Assembly (NCBI GenBank): GCA_022827625.1
Contig: JAJEIE010000012.1
Location: 1 to 64,000 of the forward strand
Direction of reading: 5' to 3'
Length of the DNA: 64,000 nucleotides
Source: Candidatus Poribacteria bacterium
Lineage (GTDB): Bacteria > Poribacteria > WGA-4E > WGA-3G
Within the stretch, counting starts at the first letter, position 1. Every line of letters begins with the position of its first letter. The notes beneath the pieces were generated by a model, which had not been told where the DNA came from, did no database searches, and saw only the letters and a program-made list of their open reading frames with translations. Shown here one piece after another: positions 9,228-16,829 of this stretch. The translations under genes and the position numbers were made by a program.

Positions 9228-9397
9228 CGCAACACTCCAAGTTTCAATGCCAAATTGTTCAAATTATGGACAGCCGTGTTCATTTTTTGACGCAATTATC
9301 CGCTGAATTCCAAGAATTTGCGCGAAAACCGGCTTTTCGGATTGGCATTGTATTTGCTATGTACCTTACAAACAAACTTGTCGAGAAGGGGAAAAAA

Positions 9398-10504
9398 ATG
9401 AAAACGCAATACGGACTCCTATTGGCACTGCTCCTCGTGTTTGCTGTTGTACAAAACGGTATCGCGGACAATCACGCGACAGAGGCATCGGCATACGAGG
9501 AATTGAACCAGCAGGTCGTCGCAAGCATTGACCAAGGGCTGGAATGGCTGAAAGGTCAACAAGCCGAAGATGGATTGTTCGGCAATCATCCGGGAATCAC
9601 GGCTCTCGTCCTTACCGCTTTTTTACGGCACCCAGAAAATAAATATCCCGAATCAGAACACCCATTTATCCAGAAGGGGCTTCAGCGGTTGGTCGAACTG
9701 CAGCAGCCCGATGGTGCTATCTACGATGTGAAAATGCAACCCGCCCTGCCGAATTACAATACCTCTATATCGGTGATGGCACTCTCATCAACCGGCAACT
9801 CGGCGTATGCCAATATTATTGAAAAGGCACAAGGTTTCTTGAAGGCATTACAAGTTACAGACGAGGAGAGCGTTTATTACGGCGGGATCGGCTACGGCAG
9901 CCGTCAAGAGGTGAAGGATCTGTCTAATCTAAACATCGCTATTCAGGCACTCAAGGAGAGCGGTTCCGATGATCAGGAGGTCTGGAACAAGGCGATTCAG
10001 TTCTTGGAACGCACACAGAATCGGAGCGAGAGCAATGACCAATCGTGGGCGGGCAATGATGGCGGTTTTATCTACTCGCCTGACGGTGAAAGCAAAGCTG
10101 GGACAGATGCTGCTGGGAGTCCACGTTCCTATGCCAGTATGACGTATGCCGGACTCTTAAGCTTCATCTACGCCAACGTTGATAAGGACGATGAACGCGT
10201 CCAAGCCGCTTTTAAGTGGATAAAGGAACACTTTACACTTGAAGAAAACTACGGCATGGGTTCACAAGGCTTATATTATAACTATCATACAATGGCAAAG
10301 GCATTACGGCTTTACGGTGAATCGACCTTTGTGGATGCGAAAGGTGTCTCACACGACTGGTACCGAGAATTCGCAGAAAAGATGATGGAACTCCAGAAAC
10401 CCGACGGATTTTGGCTCAACGAAGAAAGCCGCTGGATGGAAGCCGATCCGAGGCTCGTGACGGCTTATGTGATTCTCGGTCTTAATACCGCTTACCCGAA
10501 ATAA
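9398..10504 (+). CDS. Exported prenyltransferase/squalene-cyclase-like alpha-barrel repeat protein
   Basis: A 368-residue protein. The frame opens at 9266, but the ATG at 9398 follows GAGAAGGGG and begins a signal peptide (MKTQYGLLLALLLVFAVVQNGIA). The mature part has the helical repeats of the terpene cyclase/prenyltransferase alpha-alpha barrel: IDQGLEWLKGQQAEDGLFG, GLQRLVELQQPDGAIYD, KAIQFLERTQN, MTYAGLLSFIYANV and FAEKMMELQKPDGFWLN. The QxxDGxW-like QW motifs are present. It lacks an obvious DxDD or zinc-site motif, so I do not call it an active cyclase. Similar exported proteins are common in planctomycete-like genomes, with no known role. Confidence 0.85.
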   Translation: MKTQYGLLLALLLVFAVVQNGIADNHATEASAYEELNQQVVASIDQGLEWLKGQQAEDGLFGNHPGITALVLTAFLRHPENKYPESEHPFIQKGLQRLVELQQPDGAIYDVKMQPALPNYNTSISVMALSSTGNSAYANIIEKAQGFLKALQVTDEESVYYGGIGYGSRQEVKDLSNLNIAIQALKESGSDDQEVWNKAIQFLERTQNRSESNDQSWAGNDGGFIYSPDGESKAGTDAAGSPRSYASMTYAGLLSFIYANVDKDDERVQAAFKWIKEHFTLEENYGMGSQGLYYNYHTMAKALRLYGESTFVDAKGVSHDWYREFAEKMMELQKPDGFWLNEESRWMEADPRLVTAYVILGLNTAYPK

Positions 10505-10570
10505 GTTGTTGGTTGCTGTTAGCATCAGGATTACTGGTATCCTTGAGAAAAGTTGTTGATTTTGAATGTC

Positions 10571-10595
10571 GCGAGTGGGAGCTCGCTCCTACAGG
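10571..10595. repeat. Short REP-like hairpin
   Basis: GCGAG (10571-10575) and CTCGC (10582-10586) pair, followed by TCCTACAGG. The words GGAGC and CTCCTACAG are shared with the larger palindrome at 15166-15232. Nothing else was seen in the gap 10505-10641. Confidence 0.45.
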
Positions 10596-10641
10596 AAGAT
10601 TTAATAGCTCTGACAGAGCAGATAATAAAAGTTGTTGATTT

Positions 10642-11466
10642 ATGTATCGCTCAGTTAGCGTATCCGCTATTTCGTTAAAACCGACCAAATGGGATAAAGC
10701 CTCTAACGCTGAAAAGTTGGAGGCTTTCTTCGTTGAAGCCGCGAAGGACACCCCACAGTTAATTTTAGCAACCGAGGGTGTTTTGGAAGGTTACGTCGTC
10801 ATGGATGTCATCGAAGGCAAGGCAACACCAGAGGCGATGCTTGACATTGCAGAACCGCTTGACGGCGCGTATATCCGCCGGTTCCGTCGTCTGGCGAAGC
10901 AGCTCAAAACCTGCCTCTGCTTCGGTTTCGCTGAACGGCGCGGCACCGCTTCCGTCTATAATTCCGCCGTGTTTATCGACGAGAAAGGCGACATCCGCGG
11001 CACCTACCATAAAACGCAGTTCGCCGAAGGCACGCATCCGTCGTGGAACTTCAATTGTATCGGTGAAACAATCCGTGCGTTCGATACACCTTTCGGACGC
11101 GCCGGTATTTTAATCTGCAATGATCGGTGGAATCCTTTGATTGCCCGTACCCTTGTTTTAGACGGTGCGCAGTTCCTCCTCATTCCGTCGTATGGTTCAA
11201 AAGGTAAGTCGCAAAATCAAACCGTGCTTGCGAGAGCGCGCGAAAACGGCGTACCGATTGTAGAAGCAAACGTCGGCATGAACCTCATCATTAGCAAAGG
11301 TGAAATCGTCGCATACAAATGGGGTAACGATCAGATTAGCACGACATCTATTGATATCCCGGTCCCGCCTTCAACCGATGCAGCGCGCCGCTCAGAACAA
11401 GAATACCTGCAATCCCAAGGCCCCGAAATGGCAGCCCGTTACCAGAAAACCGTTTCTCGTCTCTGA
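10642..11466 (+). CDS. Carbon-nitrogen hydrolase (nitrilase superfamily)
   Basis: A 274-residue protein, normal length for the family. The catalytic triad is visible: E45 (LILATEGVLEG), K124 (TYHKTQFAEG) and C159 (ILICNDRWNP). These enzymes cleave amides or nitriles, releasing ammonia through a cysteine thioester. The ICNDRWNP context fits amidase-type branches better than true nitrilases, but the substrate cannot be assigned. A REP-like hairpin precedes the gene; a repeat-rich gap follows before the permease cluster. Confidence 0.92.
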   Translation: MYRSVSVSAISLKPTKWDKASNAEKLEAFFVEAAKDTPQLILATEGVLEGYVVMDVIEGKATPEAMLDIAEPLDGAYIRRFRRLAKQLKTCLCFGFAERRGTASVYNSAVFIDEKGDIRGTYHKTQFAEGTHPSWNFNCIGETIRAFDTPFGRAGILICNDRWNPLIARTLVLDGAQFLLIPSYGSKGKSQNQTVLARARENGVPIVEANVGMNLIISKGEIVAYKWGNDQISTTSIDIPVPPSTDAARRSEQEYLQSQGPEMAARYQKTVSRL

Positions 11467-11544
11467 TGACAAATTACACAGCGTAGCCAATCTCGCCTAA
11501 CCTCACCAACCCATAACCAACAACCCACAAACGAAACTTTTATA

Positions 11545-11570
11545 AACCTTTCTGCGTTAATCGCGTCAAA
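11545..11570 (+). promoter_or_regulatory. Candidate ECF-type promoter before permease 1
   Basis: AAC at 11545-11547, then 16 bases, then CGTC at 11564-11567 (TAAACCTTT ... CGCGTCAAAT), 75 bases before the permease start. The AAC-N16-CGTC form is the general ECF promoter pattern. Its AACCT and CGTC(A/T)AA flanks are like those at 16664. Confidence 0.4.
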
Positions 11571-11641
11571 TGCTCTTAGTGTTTTCAAGAATGTACAAAA
11601 AAACACACCAATAGACACGTTAAAACTCTTAGGAGGAAACC

Positions 11642-12943
11642 ATGCGCTTAATCGAAGGGCTGTCTATTGGGATCGCTGCAATGCGTGCGAACAAGATGCG
11701 TTCGTTACTGACGATGCTCGGAATTATCATCGGTATTGCGGCGGTCCTTGCAATGATAGCTATCGGAGATGGAGCTAAAGAAATTGTGATACAAGATGCC
11801 CAGAAAATGGGCGGGGCAACCCGAATTACATTGTATCAGACATCGTACAAACGAGAAAACAACAGGTGGGTCCGCATTCGTAGCAATGAATATATGGAAT
11901 ACGAGGATGTATTGGCAATCGAGGCAGAATGCCCATCCGTCAGTGCGGTCACACCGAGAATTGCGGACTGGCGAGGCGTACTGTTTCAAGGTCCGGGCGG
12001 CACTGAAGCCCGCGCAGGCTATAACGGCGTAAACGCCACCTATACAACCGCAATGGATTGGGACATTCAAGAGGGACGCTTTATTACAGATGAAGATGTC
12101 CAAAACGCAACAAAAATATGTGTGCTCGGAGACGAACTCGCAACCGAGCTATTTGGCAATAAATCACCCTTAGGACAAGAAATTAAAATCGCAAGAGACG
12201 TTCGATATTACGATCAATGGGGCAGAAGACGGCGAGATCGGTTGACCGAACGCCTCACCGTCGTTGGGACACTCGTGCCGAGAGGTACAAGCTTCCAGTT
12301 TGGCTGGAGTTACGATAACCTCGCCTTTATCCCAGTATCAACTGTCCAAGAACGCCTCACGGGTGACGACGGCGTCCACAATATTATGGTTTTCGCGAAT
12401 AGCATTGACGTTATTCCGAAAGCGATTGAAGAGGTGAGAACCGTCATCCGGAAAAGACATAACAACGAAGACGAATTCGTCAGAGTCTCTGAGATGCGCG
12501 CGGGTATGGCGCAATTAGAGAAGATTAGCAAAATGATCAAAATCGCTTTGGGGAGTATTGCAGGATTTTCGCTCCTCGTTGGTGGTATCGGCATTATGAA
12601 TATGATGCTCGTCTCTGTCAACGAGCGCATCCGCGAGATCGGTTTACGAAAGGCACTCGGTGCAAAACCGCTCGATATTCTGGCGCAATTCCTCATAGAA
12701 GCGATAGTCATGTGCGCCGTAGGCGGCGCGATCGGCGTTGGACTGGGTATCTTTGCTGGCGAAGGGATGGCGATGCTCGCTGTCAAAATCGCCAAGATTG
12801 TTCCCGAATGGCCCTCGGTTGTTTCTATGCAGTGGGTCCTGATTTCGGTATCATTCTCTGCCGCGATTGGTATCTCGTTCGGTATTTATCCTGCAATAAA
12901 AGCCGCTACCGTCCCACCTGTTGTGGCATTACGTAAAGATTAA
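11642..12943 (+). CDS. MacB/FtsX-type ABC transporter permease 1
   Basis: A 433-residue membrane protein starting at an ATG after TAGGAGG. One N-terminal helix (about 20-42, MLGIIIGIAAVLAMIAIGDGA) precedes a large periplasmic MacB-PCD-like domain (about 45-280). Three C-terminal helices carry the FtsX signature (GSIAGFSLLVGGIGIMNMML, REIGLRKALGAKPLDIL). In MacB the ATPase is N-terminal on the same chain; here it is missing, so a separate ATPase is needed. It is closely similar to the proteins at 15334 and 16830, which indicates duplication. It is likely part of an efflux or lipoprotein-type export system with the fusion protein at 19634. Confidence 0.93.
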   Translation: MRLIEGLSIGIAAMRANKMRSLLTMLGIIIGIAAVLAMIAIGDGAKEIVIQDAQKMGGATRITLYQTSYKRENNRWVRIRSNEYMEYEDVLAIEAECPSVSAVTPRIADWRGVLFQGPGGTEARAGYNGVNATYTTAMDWDIQEGRFITDEDVQNATKICVLGDELATELFGNKSPLGQEIKIARDVRYYDQWGRRRRDRLTERLTVVGTLVPRGTSFQFGWSYDNLAFIPVSTVQERLTGDDGVHNIMVFANSIDVIPKAIEEVRTVIRKRHNNEDEFVRVSEMRAGMAQLEKISKMIKIALGSIAGFSLLVGGIGIMNMMLVSVNERIREIGLRKALGAKPLDILAQFLIEAIVMCAVGGAIGVGLGIFAGEGMAMLAVKIAKIVPEWPSVVSMQWVLISVSFSAAIGISFGIYPAIKAATVPPVVALRKD

Positions 12944-12976
12944 AAATAGGCTATCCAGCCAGTATTTGTTATTGTA

Positions 12977-13011
12977 GGCGCGCTTTTTGAGCGCGCCTTC
13001 TCTATTTTTTT
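12977..13011 (+). terminator. Rho-independent terminator after permease 1
   Basis: An 8-bp GC-rich stem GGCGCGCT (12977-12984) and AGCGCGCC (12990-12997) with a five-base loop is followed by TTCTCTATTTTTTT. It separates permease 1 from the sigma-clamp gene. Confidence 0.85.
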
Positions 13012-13069
13012 AAACCCTTTCCTCAAAAGTTTCCCTCTTTACAAGCGAAATCTAATTGGGAATCTGTTT

Positions 13070-14803
13070 ATGCGATACACTTCGTCAATGTACACCGACC
13101 TGACAGATGAAGAGCTCATTGAACTCACACAAGACGGCAACGAAATAGCATTCGGACAACTCGCGTCCCGTCATAGCTTCCGAATCTGGCAGTTAGTCGT
13201 CCTAAACTCGCGTCAGACCCGCGATGCTGAAGAAATCTTTCAAGATATTTGGATAGCGGTCTGGGAAAACATCGGTGGCTTACGCAAAGTCAGCAGTTTC
13301 GGTGCATGGCTTCAAAAAATAGCGTACACGGCTTGTAGACGTTACTACACCACCAAGCGTCACGCGCGTGGTGAAATCCTTCAGAGTGCTGATCAACTCT
13401 TTGAAACTATGGATCAGGACGCATTTGCTCGCTTTCGAGAGACGGAACTTCAAGAGGCAGTGACAGAAGCCGTGCATCATCTGCCAGAAAAAGTCCGTTC
13501 TGTCGCAGTGTTGTACTATTTAGAAAGATCAACTGTTAAAGAAATTGCCGAGGAACTCAATTTAGCAGTCGGCACTATCAAGACCAGGCTCAGAGAGATT
13601 CGGACGCGCCTACGCACGGAATTTGGTGTTGAAGAAGCTAAAAGCCGAAGAACGCCAAAAGCACCTGAACAGGAAGCACCGAAACCCGCAAGCAGTAAAA
13701 TTAAGGAGGCTTTTGAAATGGAATTAACTTTTGAACGGGATAACATTTTGCGCGCCTTGCAAGGACTGCAAAATGTCACGACTGGACAGGACGTCCGACC
13801 TATTCTCTCGAATGTCCTCATCCGCACGGAAGAGGGCGCGATCAATTTAGAAGTTAGCGTCAGAATGAAGGTCGAAGGGACAGTTAAAACGAAGGGGACG
13901 CTTACGGTTCCTGCCCAGAAATTGATAGATACGCTTAAAACGTTACCAGCGGATACACCGATAGATTTGGTAACAGCAGCCAACGACACCGCCGAAATTA
14001 GGTGTGGTGAAGGTATCTACAAAATCACCGGTATGTCTGATAAAACCGTTTCACAACCGTTTGCCGATGAAGGTGAAACATTTGCGATGCGTGGGGAGAT
14101 GCTGCGCGATGCCGTTCGGAAGACCCAATTCGCAGCATCTACAGAAAGCACTCGCCTCTTCCTAAACGGCGTGTACTTTAATTTCCTTGAAGATAGAACA
14201 GAAGTAGCTGCGACAGATGGCAAGCGTCTCGCGCTCGCATACTACGATCCGCTCAAACAAAAACGGAAAACGCATGGATTTATCGTCCCGCTCAAAGCGG
14301 TTCGAGAGATCCCGAGCGCCTTCCGGGAATCCGTTGAAGTGGACATCTCCGTTTTTGGAAATCAAATCCGATTTACCGATGGAAATGCCACTTTGACAAC
14401 CGAACTTGTGGAGAGAGAATACCCAAACTACCAACGGATCATTCCGAAGGACTATGAGAGCAGAACCATCGTTTCAACGGCGGAGCTGCTGCGCGTGACA
14501 CAGCACATCGGACAGTTGTCGAACACTAAAGAGCATAAGATCCGTTTGGAAATTGATACGGAACGCATTCGCGTCTCCACAAAGACCTCGGAATCAGAGG
14601 AAGCACACGAGACAGTACCCGTGGAATCCGGGACCGAATGTATACTGATTGGCTTTGATGCACGCTTATTGACAGATGCGTTAGCACATATTGAAACCGA
14701 GTTCGTTTCGATTGAATTCTCACGAGAACTGAATCCTGTTCTCATTAAGCCGACGGGCGATGATCGGTATATTTCGCTCATCATGCCGATGCTCTTGGAT
14801 TAA
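13070..14803 (+). CDS. ECF sigma factor fused to DNA polymerase III beta sliding clamp
   Basis: One 577-residue frame. Residues about 13-185 are an ECF sigma factor: region 2 (NEIAFGQLASRHSFRIW, AEEIFQDIWIAVWENI, FGAWLQKIAYTACRRYY) and region 4 (LPEKVRSVAVLYYLERS, VKEIAEELNLAVGTIKTRL). A 30-residue charged and Pro/Ala-rich linker follows. Residues 217-577 (361, full DnaN length) are a beta clamp: MELTFERDNILRALQGL, RPILSNVLIRTEEG, LTVPAQKLIDTLKTLP, EVAATDGKRLALAYY, TTELVEREYPNYQRIIP and a C-terminal YISLIMPMLLD matching the MPMRL end. Domain I seems to lack a few residues of the TATDLE segment. The clamp normally encircles DNA and tethers polymerases. I know of no described fusion like this. 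A second ATG at 13088 is an alternative start. Confidence 0.92.
   Translation: MRYTSSMYTDLTDEELIELTQDGNEIAFGQLASRHSFRIWQLVVLNSRQTRDAEEIFQDIWIAVWENIGGLRKVSSFGAWLQKIAYTACRRYYTTKRHARGEILQSADQLFETMDQDAFARFRETELQEAVTEAVHHLPEKVRSVAVLYYLERSTVKEIAEELNLAVGTIKTRLREIRTRLRTEFGVEEAKSRRTPKAPEQEAPKPASSKIKEAFEMELTFERDNILRALQGLQNVTTGQDVRPILSNVLIRTEEGAINLEVSVRMKVEGTVKTKGTLTVPAQKLIDTLKTLPADTPIDLVTAANDTAEIRCGEGIYKITGMSDKTVSQPFADEGETFAMRGEMLRDAVRKTQFAASTESTRLFLNGVYFNFLEDRTEVAATDGKRLALAYYDPLKQKRKTHGFIVPLKAVREIPSAFRESVEVDISVFGNQIRFTDGNATLTTELVEREYPNYQRIIPKDYESRTIVSTAELLRVTQHIGQLSNTKEHKIRLEIDTERIRVSTKTSESEEAHETVPVESGTECILIGFDARLLTDALAHIETEFVSIEFSRELNPVLIKPTGDDRYISLIMPMLLD
13703..13720 (+). promoter_or_regulatory. 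Internal ribosome binding site and ATG inside the sigma-clamp gene
   Basis: AAGGAGG at 13703-13709, eight bases before an in-frame ATG at 13718. That ATG is exactly residue 1 of the clamp by comparison with DnaN. It is stronger than the ribosome site of the full gene (only a weak GGGA near 13051). It may produce a free 361-residue clamp besides the fusion. Confidence 0.6.
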
Positions 14804-15071
14804 GTTTTGGCGTGTTTGAATAGAACGCTAACCCGGTAGGGTTTTTGCTGGGGTGTTTCTTCACGGTTTTTAACCGCGTCAGTACCGAGTGTGCACGTTT
14901 CGAGAAAAACTGAAGTTTTCTGTGTCAAAAAGGTTTAATCGATTATTGGAAATCCTCCTACAGGGCACTGGCGCGGTTTTGCGGCGTAAAGACCCACGGA
15001 ATGCCACACGCGCATTCTGTGTTGATTCATGCGACGTGCATTCCAACCGCGCCTATTCATTTTTAAAATTA

Positions 15072-15100
15072 TGCAACCTTTTTGTCCTCAGATTGTATCT
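15072..15100 (+). promoter_or_regulatory. Candidate ECF-type promoter before permease 2
   Basis: TGCAAC (15072-15077), 17 bases, GTATCT (15095-15100), then ATAATAG. It nearly repeats the segment at 4842-4870, in sequence and spacing, although 10 kb apart and next to unrelated genes. It lies about 230 bases upstream of permease 2 and downstream of the sigma-clamp gene. Confidence 0.45.
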
Positions 15101-15165
15101 ATAATAGTTGAGTCGTAAGTGTTCCGTTTTTTATAGTAAATTATGTAAATAAGTTTACATATATT

Positions 15166-15232
15166 CTGTAGGAGCGATCTCCGAATCGCGACCCAACCGC
15201 TGGGAGTCGGGAAGCGGAGTTCCCTCCTACAG
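15166..15232. repeat. REP-like palindrome
   Basis: The arms CTGTAGGAG (15166-15174) and CTCCTACAG (15224-15232) enclose GCGATCTCCGAATCGC and GGGAAGCGGAGTTCCC-type sub-hairpins. CTCCTACAG also occurs at 10586-10594. Confidence 0.6.
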
Positions 15233-15333
15233 TTCAGATGGAAAGCTAATTGTAGAATCCACTATAACAGACAACAACCAAAATTTAATCGAGAATCCTG
15301 TAACAAAAATTTCACTATAATTTGGAGGATAAA

Positions 15334-16635
15334 ATGCGTATTGTTGAGGGGCTATCCGTCGGTGTTTCTGCGATCCGTAGCAACAAAATGCGTTCGTTGC
15401 TGACGATGCTCGGTATCATCATCGGTGTCGCGGCAGTACTCGCAATGATAGCTATCGGTGACGGTGCGAAAGAAATTGTGAAACAAGATGTCCAGAAATT
15501 AGGCGGTGCGAATCAGGTCATTATGTACCGCACGTGGTACAAACGCGTCAATAACCGTTGGGTCCGCAATCGTAGTAGCGAATACCTGAAATATGGAGAT
15601 ATATTGGCAATTGAGGCAGAATGTCCCTCCATCAAGGCAGTTACTCCACAAGAATGGAACTGGGGAGGCGTACTTATCCAGGCACCGGGAGGGACTGAAA
15701 CCCGTGCCGGCTGGAACGGGGTAGATACCACCTATAAAACCGCAATGGATTGGAAACTTAAAGAGGGACGTTTTATCACAGATGGAGATGTGGAGAACGC
15801 AACGAAAGTTTGTGTATTGGGAGATGAGGTTGCAACCGCTTTGTTCGGTGACAAATCGCCTCTCGGACAAGAAATCAAAATTGCTCGCGGTAGCGGCCAT
15901 TACGATAAGTGGGGCCGCAAAGATCGTAGACGTTCTACGGAGCGTTTCACCGTCGTCGGAACGTTGATGCCCAGGGGCAGAAGTCTCCGGTTTGGGTGGA
16001 GTTTCGACAATCTCGCTTTTATGCCTATATCTACTGTACAAGAACGTTTTACTGGCAATGATCATATTGGGTACATCTCGCTCTATGCCCACACTGTCAA
16101 CGATGTTCCGAAGGCGATTGAAGAAGTAAAAACTGTCATCAGAAAAAGACACAGAAATCAAGACGATTTCATCGACTTCTTTGAGATGCGAAAAGGTATG
16201 GCACAACTTGAAAAAATTAGTAAGGTCATTAAAATCACCTTAGGGAGTATCGCCGGTTTCTCGCTTCTGGTCGGCGGTATCGGCATTATGAATATGATGC
16301 TCGTCGCTGTAACGGAACGGACGCGCGAGATTGGTTTACGAAAAGCACTCGGGGCAAAACGTTTGGACATTCTGCTGCAGTTCCTAATAGAGGCAGTAAT
16401 AATATGTAGCGTCGGCGGTGCAATTGGTATTGCGTTGGGTATCTTAGCAGGGGAAGGGATGGCGATGCTCGCCGTCAAGATTGTTAAAATTGTTCCCGAA
16501 TGGCCCGCTGTCATCTCCATGCAATGGATCCTGATTTCGGTATCGTTCTCGACGATAATCGGCATTGCATTCGGATTGTATCCGGCAATAAAGGCATCAC
16601 TACTCCCACCAATTGAGGCACTCCGGACGGATTAA
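15334..16635 (+). CDS. MacB/FtsX-type ABC transporter permease 2
   Basis: A 433-residue protein. The start is the ATG at 15334, five bases after TTGGAGGAT and aligned with the starts of the paralogues (MRIVEGLSVGVSAIRSNKMRS). The layout is one N-terminal helix, a periplasmic domain, then three helices with GSIAGFSLLVGGIGIMNMML and REIGLRKALGAKRLDIL. It is highly similar to permeases 1 and 3, with differences spread over the periplasmic domain (for example ITPQEW-like versus TPRIADW). This fits duplication followed by change in the substrate-sensing part, which is an inference. No ATPase domain is present. Confidence 0.93.
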   Translation: MRIVEGLSVGVSAIRSNKMRSLLTMLGIIIGVAAVLAMIAIGDGAKEIVKQDVQKLGGANQVIMYRTWYKRVNNRWVRNRSSEYLKYGDILAIEAECPSIKAVTPQEWNWGGVLIQAPGGTETRAGWNGVDTTYKTAMDWKLKEGRFITDGDVENATKVCVLGDEVATALFGDKSPLGQEIKIARGSGHYDKWGRKDRRRSTERFTVVGTLMPRGRSLRFGWSFDNLAFMPISTVQERFTGNDHIGYISLYAHTVNDVPKAIEEVKTVIRKRHRNQDDFIDFFEMRKGMAQLEKISKVIKITLGSIAGFSLLVGGIGIMNMMLVAVTERTREIGLRKALGAKRLDILLQFLIEAVIICSVGGAIGIALGILAGEGMAMLAVKIVKIVPEWPAVISMQWILISVSFSTIIGIAFGLYPAIKASLLPPIEALRTD

Positions 16636-16663
16636 TCACTCCCGTTTTAGACCGAAAACACTA

Positions 16664-16691
16664 AACCTATTATCCCTAATTGCGTCTAATT
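16664..16691 (+). promoter_or_regulatory. Candidate ECF-type promoters before permease 3
   Basis: AAC (16664-16666), 16 bases, CGTC (16683-16686), then TAATTAG. A second weaker box, GAACC at 16761-16765 with TGTC at 16782-16785 (17-base spacing), lies closer to the gene. The first matches the form before permease 1 (AACCT ... CGTC). Confidence 0.4.
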
Positions 16692-16829
16692 AGGATACAC
16701 CAGAAATTGTGAACATTAGGATGTAGCGCGCGTTCAGATAAAAAATCTTTACAAAAAAACGAACCTTATTAACATCTTCTTTGTCTAACACATTAAATTG
16801 TAAAATTATATTTAATTTGGAGGCATGAG

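Larger units (their letters stand above)
14804..15333. other. 530-base gap between the sigma-clamp gene and permease 2
   Basis: No convincing gene; a frame at 14889-15104 has no family features or ribosome site. The gap holds the promoter-like box at 15072, an inverted repeat ATGTAAA (15143-15149)/TTTACAT (15154-15160) that could be an operator, and the REP-like palindrome at 15166-15232. It ends with TTGGAGG before the next gene. Confidence 0.5.

Noticed and set aside
14889-15104. 71-codon open frame in the gap before permease 2
   Set aside because: No ribosome site, it overlaps the promoter-like box at 15072, and its composition is not protein-like.
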